DNA from: Duganella fentianensis
Lineage (GTDB): Bacteria; Pseudomonadota; Gammaproteobacteria; Burkholderiales; Burkholderiaceae_D
Direction of reading: 5' to 3'
Assembly (NCBI RefSeq): GCF_009857835.1
Contig: NZ_WWCL01000002.1
Location: 434,001-498,000 of the forward strand
Length of the DNA: 64,000 nt
A program made the translations under genes and the position numbers. The notes below the pieces were generated by a model. That model saw only the letters and a list, made by a program, of their open reading frames with translations. It was not told the origin of the DNA and did no database searches. Within the stretch, counting starts at the first letter, position 1. Every line of letters starts with the position of its first letter. Below, piece by piece: positions 18,060 through 24,043 of the stretch.

Positions 18060-18941
18060 TTAAACGGCGTTGAGCGGGATCTTGATGTAGCGGGTGCCAT
18101 TGGCTTCGGCGGGCGGCAGGTGGCCGGCGCGCATATTGATCTGGACGGAAGGCAGCAGCAGTACCGGCATGTCCAGCGTGGCATCGCGCTTGCAGCGCAT
18201 GGAGACAAATTCTTCCTCGCTGATGCCATTGCGCACATGGATGTTGGACTGGCGTTCTTCGGCCACGCTGCTCACATAGCGCAGTTCGCGTCCGCCCGGC
18301 TGGTAGTCGTGGCACATGTAGAGCACGGTATCCTCGGGCAGGCTCAGTACCCGGTTGATGGAGCGGAACAGCGTGCGCGCATCGCCGCCGGGGAAGTCGC
18401 AGCGGGCCGTGCCGAAGTCCGGCATGAACAGGGTGTCGCCGACGAAGGCAGCGCTCTGGCTCTCGTTGCTGACCACATAGGTCATGCAGGCGGGCGTGTG
18501 GCCAGGGGTGTGCATGGCGCGGCAGCTCAGAGTGCCGATGTGGAATTCTTCGTTATCGCTGAACAGATGGTCGAACTGGCTGCCATCGCGCGCCATTTCC
18601 GGCTCCGCGTTGAACAGGCCGCCAAACACGCGCTGCACCGTGGTGATGTGCTGGCCGATGCCGATCTTGCCGCCCAGTTTGTCTTTCAGATAGGGGGCTG
18701 CCGTCAGGTGGTCGGCGTGGACATGGGTTTCCAGTATCCATGCGACGCTGGCGCCCAGTTCGGCCACGCGGGCGATCAGCTGGTCGGCCGAGGTGGTGCT
18801 GGTACGGCCGGACTTGGGATCGTAATCGAGGACGCTGTCGATCAGGGCGCAGGCGCGGGTAGCAGGGTCAAGCACCAGATAGCTGACCGTGCTGGTGGCG
18901 GCGTCGAAAAAGCCTTCGACATGTAATGGCGTAACAGTCAT
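18060..18941 (-). CDS. MBL-fold persulfide dioxygenase-like protein (ETHE1/BLH type)
   Basis: A 293-residue metallo-beta-lactamase-fold protein that probably oxidises glutathione persulfide to sulfite. Metal ligands are visible in ETHVHADHLTA (HxHxDH), in the His of HTPGHTPACMTY, in the Asp of FVGDTLFMPDFGTARCDFPGG, and in the late CHDY. The MPDFGTARCDFPGG stretch is characteristic of ETHE1/BLH proteins. The ATG at 18941 has GAGGAG 8 nt upstream; a long open frame upstream runs through the regulatory region and is not used. It is the first gene of the sulfide operon, behind a sigma-54-type promoter. Confidence 0.9.
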   Translation of the reverse strand: MTVTPLHVEGFFDAATSTVSYLVLDPATRACALIDSVLDYDPKSGRTSTTSADQLIARVAELGASVAWILETHVHADHLTAAPYLKDKLGGKIGIGQHITTVQRVFGGLFNAEPEMARDGSQFDHLFSDNEEFHIGTLSCRAMHTPGHTPACMTYVVSNESQSAAFVGDTLFMPDFGTARCDFPGGDARTLFRSINRVLSLPEDTVLYMCHDYQPGGRELRYVSSVAEERQSNIHVRNGISEEEFVSMRCKRDATLDMPVLLLPSVQINMRAGHLPPAEANGTRYIKIPLNAV

Positions 18942-18988
18942 TATTTTCTCCTCGTGGCGCTCACAGTGGCGCTTGCACCGTGATACAC

Positions 18989-19004
18989 AGCAAAAGCTGT
19001 GCCA
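18989..19004 (-). promoter_or_regulatory. Sigma-54 (-24/-12) promoter of the sulfide operon
   Basis: On the minus strand the site reads TGGCACAGCTTTTGCT, against the consensus TGGCACG-N4-TTGCW. GG and GC are exactly 10 nt apart. The predicted transcript start is near 18978, some 37 nt before the persulfide dioxygenase start codon. The neighbouring gene encodes a sigma-54 activator. Confidence 0.82.
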
Positions 19005-19007
19005 GAT

Positions 19008-19021
19008 TTGATCTAGAGCAA
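19008..19021. promoter_or_regulatory. FNR-like box (or IHF-type AT-rich site) next to the sigma-54 promoter
   Basis: TTGAT-CTAG-AGCAA, one mismatch to the FNR/ANR consensus TTGATNNNNATCAA, followed by a T-rich stretch. A related stretch sits beside the cyd promoter at 20589-20602. It may bind FNR or mark an IHF bend between enhancer and promoter. Confidence 0.4.
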
Positions 19022-19083
19022 TTTTTATTTGCAAGTGATTGATTTGATTCGGGAAAAAATTCGCTGCTCGTGGGGAGTGTGGC

Positions 19084-19147
19084 TGGCAGTGCCACTTATG
19101 GCAGGAATTTGGCAGTAATTGGCACTGCCACTTGACGCTTTGGCAGT
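19084..19147. promoter_or_regulatory. Cluster of TGGCAGT boxes, probable activator-binding enhancer (left)
   Basis: Contains the palindrome TGGCAGTGCCA at 19084-19094, TGGCAGT-N7-ACTGCCA at 19110-19130 and a further TGGCAGT at 19141-19147. They lie about 80-140 bp upstream of the sigma-54 promoter at 18989-19004, the usual enhancer distance, and 36-99 bp before the activator's own start codon. The same heptamer recurs at 20532-20567. Confidence 0.7.
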
Positions 19148-19182
19148 GCTGCGGCAGCATAGCAAGCTGAACCGGAGATACC

Positions 19183-20508
19183 ATGCCTACCACCCCTATC
19201 CCCTTCATGCCGGCCTTGCCATCGCGGCCGGCCGTGCAGACGCTGATATCCTTCCTCGAGCACGAAGCCCATCCCATGATCGTGCTCGATCCCGACTACA
19301 ACATTCTGGCGGCGAACATCGCCTATCAGCGCCAGTTCGGCCATGGCGATCAGGCCATCGTCGGTCACAAGTGCTACCGCGTCTCGCACCACTACGATCT
19401 GCCCTGCGATCAGGCGGGCGAACACTGTCCCATGAAGCGGGCGCAGGAGCTGCGCGGCCCGGACCGCATCCTGCACATCCACCACACGCCGCGCGGGCCC
19501 GAGCACGTGGCCGTCGAACTGCGGCCCATCTTCGATGCGGCCGGTGCCATTACGGCCTATGTGGAACGGCTGGAAGTGGTGCGCAGCGCGTCCGCCAAGC
19601 CTAGCGGGGAAGGGCTGGTGGGGCGTTCGGCCGCATTCAATCAGGCGCTGGCGGCCATGCGGCGGGTGGCGCCCTCCATGCTGCCCGTGCTGCTGCTGGG
19701 CGAATCAGGTACGGGCAAGGAACTGTTTGCCCGCGCCGTGCACGAGAACAGCGAGCGCGAAGCGGGGCCCTTCGTGGTGGTGGACTGTTCGGGGCTGACG
19801 GAGACCCTGTTCGAAAGCGAGTTGTTCGGCCACGAGAAGGGCGCTTTCACGGGCGCCATCGCGCGCAAGGCGGGGCTGGTAGAGACGGCGCAAGGCGGCA
19901 CGCTATTCCTCGACGAGATAGGCGATGTGCCGCTGGCCATGCAGGTCAAGCTGCTGCGCCTGATCGAGTCCGGCACCTACCGCCGGGTGGGTAGCGTGGA
20001 AACCCAGTATGCCAATTTCCGTCTGGTTGCGGCCACCCACAAGCCGCTGGAAAGCATGGTGGAAAAGGGCGAATTCCGTCAGGACCTGTACTACCGCATC
20101 AACGCATTTCCCATTGTGCTGCCGCCGCTGCGCGAGCGCAGCGACGATATCCCGCTGCTGGTCAATTCCATCCTGCAGCGTAACAGCTATGCCAAGCGCA
20201 AGCTGAGCGTGGCCGATAGCGCCATGGCCATGCTGCAGCGTGGCAGCTGGCATGGCAATGTGCGCGAACTGCGCAATGTGCTGGAACGGGCCAGCCTGTT
20301 TGCGGACGACGGCGTGATCCGCGTCGAGCACCTGCCTGCGCTGGGCGTGGCGCGTACTGCCAGCAGCCGCATCAGTGTGCAGGCGGCCGGAACCACGCTG
20401 GCCGAACTGCATGCCAGCTTCCAGGGCACGCGCAAGGAACTGGCGGCCACGCTGGGCCTGAGCGAACGTACGCTGTACCGCAAGCTCAAGGAGCTGGGGC
20501 TGGACTGA
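19183..20508 (+). CDS. fisR: FisR-like sigma-54-dependent activator with three-cysteine sensor
   Basis: A 441-residue enhancer-binding protein. An N-terminal PAS-like sensor (about 17-130) carries Cys64, Cys75 and Cys82 ([20 protein letters not shown]); spacings of 11 and 7 equal those of FisR of Cupriavidus (Cys53/64/71), which reacts with sulfane sulfur. The AAA+ domain (about 145-370) has Walker A GESGTGKE (173-180), the sigma-54-contact loop GAFTGA (220-225) and Walker [11 protein letters not shown] Fis-type helix-turn-helix ends the protein ([20 protein letters not shown]). GGAGA precedes the ATG. It is divergent from the SQR operon and upstream of cyd, both with sigma-54 promoters. Naming is by motif, not by search. 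Confidence 0.9.
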   Translation: MPTTPIPFMPALPSRPAVQTLISFLEHEAHPMIVLDPDYNILAANIAYQRQFGHGDQAIVGHKCYRVSHHYDLPCDQAGEHCPMKRAQELRGPDRILHIHHTPRGPEHVAVELRPIFDAAGAITAYVERLEVVRSASAKPSGEGLVGRSAAFNQALAAMRRVAPSMLPVLLLGESGTGKELFARAVHENSEREAGPFVVVDCSGLTETLFESELFGHEKGAFTGAIARKAGLVETAQGGTLFLDEIGDVPLAMQVKLLRLIESGTYRRVGSVETQYANFRLVAATHKPLESMVEKGEFRQDLYYRINAFPIVLPPLRERSDDIPLLVNSILQRNSYAKRKLSVADSAMAMLQRGSWHGNVRELRNVLERASLFADDGVIRVEHLPALGVARTASSRISVQAAGTTLAELHASFQGTRKELAATLGLSERTLYRKLKELGLD

Positions 20509-20531
20509 CAGCTGCTGCCACACTGTCATGC

Positions 20532-20567
20532 TGGCAGTAAAACACTGCCATGGCAGTGCTTGGCAGT
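20532..20567. promoter_or_regulatory. Cluster of TGGCAGT boxes, probable enhancer (right, cyd side)
   Basis: TGGCAGT-AAAAC-ACTGCCA at 20532-20550, then TGGCAGT at 20551-20557 and at 20561-20567. These match the boxes at 19084-19147 on the other side of the activator gene. They end 55 bp before the sigma-54 promoter at 20623-20638. Confidence 0.7.
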
Positions 20568-20588
20568 ATGTCAGTTTGGCCTAAGTAT

Positions 20589-20602
20589 TTGATCTGCATC
20601 AT
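20589..20602. promoter_or_regulatory. FNR-like box upstream of cyd operon
   Basis: TTGAT-CTGC-ATCAT, one mismatch to TTGATNNNNATCAA, followed by TTTTATC. It lies 20 bp before the cyd sigma-54 promoter. FNR/ANR control of cyd genes is common, but the AT-rich context also fits an IHF-type bend. Confidence 0.5.
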
Positions 20603-20622
20603 TTTTATCTTCCTGTTACCAC

Positions 20623-20638
20623 TGGCACGGAATGTGCG
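20623..20638 (+). promoter_or_regulatory. Sigma-54 (-24/-12) promoter of the cyd operon
   Basis: TGGCACGGAATGTGCG: the -24 half TGGCACG is a perfect consensus match, and the -12 half has GTGC with correct GG-N10-GC spacing. The predicted transcript start is at about 20649, practically at the cydP ATG (20650), so the cydP message may be leaderless. Confidence 0.75.
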
Positions 20639-20649
20639 AAACAGTGGGC

Positions 20650-20826
20650 ATGAGAACGTCCGATAAACGCCTGTTACGCCACCTGATCATCGCCGTGCTT
20701 GTCAAGCTGGTGCTGCTGACGGGGCTGTGGTGGGCCTTTGTGCGGGACGCGCGTGTCGAGGTCGACACCACGGCCGTCGCCCGGCATCTGGGCGGGCCGC
20801 TCGGAACTACAGGAGAAAAACAGTGA
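20650..20826 (+). CDS. cydP: Small cytochrome bd-associated protein CydP
   Basis: A 58-residue protein with one transmembrane helix (HLIIAVLVKLVLLTGLWWAF), followed by VRDARVEVDTTAVARHLGG. It matches the CydP small-subunit family found before cydA in proteobacteria; a role in bd oxidase assembly or stability is assumed. The ATG at 20650 gives the family-length protein. There is almost no room for a leader or ribosome site after the predicted sigma-54 start. Its stop overlaps the cydA GTG start (GTGA). Confidence 0.85.
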   Translation: MRTSDKRLLRHLIIAVLVKLVLLTGLWWAFVRDARVEVDTTAVARHLGGPLGTTGEKQ

Positions 20827-22394
20827 TTTCGGACCAATTAGTGGATTTGTCGCGGCTGCAGTTTGCCGCCACAGCCATGTACCATTTTCTATTCGTCCCG
20901 CTCACCGTCGGCATGGTTTGGCTGCTGGTGATCATGGAGAGCGTGTATGTGATGACGGGTAAAGTCATCTGGAAAGACATGACGCGCTTCTGGGGCAAGC
21001 TGTTCGGCATAAACTTCGCGCTCGGTGTGACCACCGGCATCACGCTGGAATTCCAGTTCGGCACCAACTGGGCCTATTACTCGCACTACGTGGGCGACAT
21101 CTTCGGTGCACCGCTGGCCATCGAAGGGCTGATGGCCTTCTTCCTCGAATCGACCATGATAGGCCTGTTCTTCTTTGGCTGGGACAGGCTGCGCAAGGAA
21201 CACCATCTGCTGGTGACCTTGCTGATGGCGGTCGGCACCAATCTGTCGGCGCTGTGGATACTGGTGGCCAATGGCTGGATGCAGAATCCCGTCGGCGCCG
21301 AGTTCAGCTTCATCACCATGCGTATGGAAATGGTGGACTTCTGGGCCGTGCTGTTCAACCCTGTGGCGCAGGCCAAGTTTGTGCATACGGTCTCGGCCGG
21401 CTATGTCACGGGGGCGATGTTCGTGCTGTCGGTGTCGAGCTGGTATCTGCTGCGCGGGCGCGATGTGGAGTTTGCCAGGCGCAGCTTCCGCGTGGCCGCC
21501 GCTTTCGGTCTGGCTTCGGCCCTGAGCGTGATCGTACTGGGCGACGAATCGGGCTATACCGTGGGCGAGGCGCAGCAAACCAAGCTGGCTGCCATGGAAG
21601 CCATGTGGGAAACCAAGCCCGCGCCGGCCGGCCTGACGCTGGTGGCCGGCATCAACGAAGCGCAGGCCCGCAATGACTGGGAAATCGAACTGCCGTGGGT
21701 GATGGGGCTGATCGGCACCCGCTCCGTCAGCAAGCAAATCCCCGGCATCCATGCCATCAAGGTGAACAACCGCGCCCGCATCGTGCGCGGCGTACAGGCC
21801 GTGCTGGCGCTGGAAACTTTGCGCCAGCAGCGCGACGATGCGGCGGCGCTGGCCCGCTTCAATGAATACAAGGGTGATCTGGGCTTTGGCCTGCTGCTGA
21901 AAAAATACGTGGCCGATGTGCGCCTAGCCACGCCTGCCATGATAGAGCGCGCCGTCGATGATACGGTGCCCCGCGTACTGCCCATGTTCTGGGCTTTCCG
22001 CCTGATGGTGGGGCTGGGCATGGCCATGCTGCTGCTGTTCGCGCTGGCGTTCTGGAGCACCGTCAAACTGGTGTGCGGGCAGTCGCGCTGGCTGCTGCGC
22101 TGGGCGCTGTGGATGCTGCCTGCTCCATGGCTGGCCTGCGAGCTGGGCTGGTTTGTCGCCGAGTACGGGCGCCAGCCATGGACCATCTACGGCGTGCTGC
22201 CTACCCATATGAGCGTCTCCACTTTGAGTGTGGCCAATCTGTACGGATCGCTGACCGGCTTTGTGGCTTTCTATACCGTGCTGCTGGTGGTGGAAGTGTT
22301 CCTGATGGTGAAGTTCGCCCGCCAGGGCCCCGGCAGCCTGGGTACGGGCCGCTATGACTATGACCTGACGCGCAAGGAGCTGCAGCATGCTTGA
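20823..22394 (+). CDS. cydA: Cytochrome bd ubiquinol oxidase subunit I
   Basis: Haem-bearing subunit of bd oxidase, which oxidises quinol and reduces O2 without proton pumping. Starting at GTG 20823 (AGGAG 6 nt upstream) gives 523 residues, the length of E. coli CydA, with a long quinol loop. Ligands are visible: His21 in AMYHFLFVPLTVG (haem b595 side), His in KFVHTVSAGYVTG and Met in the MFWAFRLMVGLGM helix (b558). GWFVAEYGRQPWTIYG is a family hallmark. The Q-loop lies around EIELPWVMGLIGTRSVS. The start overlaps cydP and the end overlaps cydB by 8 nt. The nearby FisR-like activator suggests sulfide-linked control. Confidence 0.97.
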   Translation: MISDQLVDLSRLQFAATAMYHFLFVPLTVGMVWLLVIMESVYVMTGKVIWKDMTRFWGKLFGINFALGVTTGITLEFQFGTNWAYYSHYVGDIFGAPLAIEGLMAFFLESTMIGLFFFGWDRLRKEHHLLVTLLMAVGTNLSALWILVANGWMQNPVGAEFSFITMRMEMVDFWAVLFNPVAQAKFVHTVSAGYVTGAMFVLSVSSWYLLRGRDVEFARRSFRVAAAFGLASALSVIVLGDESGYTVGEAQQTKLAAMEAMWETKPAPAGLTLVAGINEAQARNDWEIELPWVMGLIGTRSVSKQIPGIHAIKVNNRARIVRGVQAVLALETLRQQRDDAAALARFNEYKGDLGFGLLLKKYVADVRLATPAMIERAVDDTVPRVLPMFWAFRLMVGLGMAMLLLFALAFWSTVKLVCGQSRWLLRWALWMLPAPWLACELGWFVAEYGRQPWTIYGVLPTHMSVSTLSVANLYGSLTGFVAFYTVLLVVEVFLMVKFARQGPGSLGTGRYDYDLTRKELQHA

Positions 22395-23523
22395 TTACAG
22401 CACATTGAAAATTATCTGGTGGCTGCTGGTAGGGGTGCTGCTGGTGGGCTTTGCCATCATGGACGGCCATGATATGGGTGTCGGCACCTTGCTGCCCTAT
22501 GTGGGGCGCAGCGATCTGGAGCGGCGCGTGGTGATCAACACGGTGGGCCCGCACTGGGATGGCAATCAGGTGTGGTTCATCACGGGCGGCGGCGCACTGT
22601 TTGCCGCCTGGCCGGTGGTCTATGCCACCGCGTTCAGTGGCTTCTACTGGGCCATGATGCTGGTGCTGTGGGCGCTGTTCTTCCGCCCGGTCGGCTTCGA
22701 TTACCGCAGCAAGATCCACCATCCGCTATGGCGCAGCGTGTGGGACTGGGGTCTGTTCGTGGGCGGCACGGTGCCGCCACTGGTGTTCGGCATCGCCTTC
22801 GGCAACCTGCTGCAGGGCGTGCCGTTCCACTTCGACCAGTATCTGGTATCGACCTACACGGGCAGTTTCTGGCAGTTGCTCAATCCCTTTGCCTTGCTGG
22901 CCGGTGTGGTCAGCAGCGCCATGCTGACCATGCAGGGCGGTGCCTATCTGGCGCACCGTACGGAAGGCGCATTGCAGGCACGCGCGATCCGCGCGGCCGT
23001 CGTGGCAGCCGTGCTGCTATGCCTGAGCTTTGCCGGCGCCGGCGTGTGGCTGCAGAGCATACCCGGCTACCGGATTACTTCCGTGATCGCTCCGGCTGCC
23101 TTGCCCGATGTGCTGGGCAAAACCGTGGTGCGCGAAGCGGGAGCGTGGATGGCCAACTATGCGCGCCAGCCTGCACTCTGGCTGCTGCCAGCGCTGGGGC
23201 TGGGCGGTGCGCTGCTGGCCGCACTGTTGCTGCTCAAGCGTCGCACGCTGTCAGCGTTCGTGCTGTCCTCGCTGGCGCTGGTGGGCGTGATCGGCACGGC
23301 GGGCGCATCCATGTTCCCGTTTGTAATGCCATCGTCGTCCATGCCGGCGGCCAGCCTGACCGTTTGGGATAGCGTGTCCAGTCATCTGAGTCTGGCCATC
23401 ATGTTCTGGGCCACGCTGCTGTTCATGCCGCTGGTAATTCTGTACACCTCGTGGGCCTACCGCGTCATGCGTGGCAAGGTGACTGCAGCGCATATCGCCG
23501 CGCACGAGCACACGGCTTATTAA
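22387..23523 (+). CDS. cydB: Cytochrome bd ubiquinol oxidase subunit II
   Basis: Second large membrane subunit of bd oxidase, 378 residues with eight or nine hydrophobic helices. The N-terminal family region IIWWLLVGVLLVGFAIMDGH is followed by DMGVGTLLPYVGR and NTVGPHWDGNQVWFITGGGA, both strongly conserved in CydB. It starts inside the end of cydA (8-nt overlap) and is followed 28 nt later by cydX, giving a complete oxidase operon. Confidence 0.97.
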   Translation: MLDYSTLKIIWWLLVGVLLVGFAIMDGHDMGVGTLLPYVGRSDLERRVVINTVGPHWDGNQVWFITGGGALFAAWPVVYATAFSGFYWAMMLVLWALFFRPVGFDYRSKIHHPLWRSVWDWGLFVGGTVPPLVFGIAFGNLLQGVPFHFDQYLVSTYTGSFWQLLNPFALLAGVVSSAMLTMQGGAYLAHRTEGALQARAIRAAVVAAVLLCLSFAGAGVWLQSIPGYRITSVIAPAALPDVLGKTVVREAGAWMANYARQPALWLLPALGLGGALLAALLLLKRRTLSAFVLSSLALVGVIGTAGASMFPFVMPSSSMPAASLTVWDSVSSHLSLAIMFWATLLFMPLVILYTSWAYRVMRGKVTAAHIAAHEHTAY

Positions 23524-23551
23524 ATTCTGCAAGCTAAAGAAGGAGAACATC

Positions 23552-23674
23552 ATGTGGTACTTTGCCTGGATACTGGGTGTGGGTTTTGCGCTGGCGCTGG
23601 CGATATTGAATGCCATGTGGGGCGAGAATGCAGCGGCGCGCGCGGCGCATGAGGCAGAAGGAGGGCAGTTGTGA
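23552..23674 (+). CDS. cydX: Cytochrome bd small subunit CydX
   Basis: A 40-residue single-helix protein. It starts MWYFAWILGVGFALALAI and continues LNAMWGENAAARAAHE, the standard CydX pattern (MWYFxWILGxxxA, conserved Glu after the helix). It is needed for stable haem insertion into CydAB. AAGGAGA lies 6 nt before the ATG. The stop overlaps the following GTG start (GTGA). Confidence 0.95.
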   Translation: MWYFAWILGVGFALALAILNAMWGENAAARAAHEAEGGQL

Positions 23675-23964
23675 AGGCGGACCAGCTGGAGCAGCTGCAG
23701 TTCTCGCAGCTGCATTTAAGCAGTCTGGCGGCCGGCCTGCTGCTGATGCTGGTAGCGACTCTCTACCCGCCTTTGTTCCAGCGTGCCGACGGCAGCGCCG
23801 ATCACGCGCTGGCGACCTTGCTGTTTGCCGCCATGAGTACGGGACTGATACGCGGGGTAGGCTATATACCGGTGCAGCCCGTGCTGCGCTGGGTATTCTC
23901 GGGCTGGAGCTGTCTGTTATGTTTGCTGCTGGCCGCTGCCCTGAAAATGGGAGGTGGAATCTGA
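23671..23964 (+). CDS. ybgE: cyd operon protein YbgE family
   Basis: A 97-residue membrane protein with three hydrophobic segments (SLAAGLLLMLVATLYP, LATLLFAAMSTGLIRGVGY, SGWSCLLCLLLAAALKMG), matching YbgE-type proteins at the end of cyd operons. The function is unknown. The start is GTG at 23671, overlapping the cydX stop, with GGAGG upstream. The IRGVGYIP motif supports the family. No T-rich terminator is seen before the convergent kinase gene. Confidence 0.85.
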   Translation: MKADQLEQLQFSQLHLSSLAAGLLLMLVATLYPPLFQRADGSADHALATLLFAAMSTGLIRGVGYIPVQPVLRWVFSGWSCLLCLLLAAALKMGGGI

Positions 23965-24043
23965 TGGCAGGCTGGCACTGAATACGTAAGCGCCAGTGGC
24001 CAGCACCGCGCAGGCACTGGCCGGGCCGGCGTTGCTGGCAGGG

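Noticed and set aside
18942..19277. N-terminal extension of the persulfide dioxygenase reading frame
   Set aside because: The extension would translate the enhancer and promoter region and is Cys/His-rich with no family similarity; GAGGAG before 18941 fixes the start.
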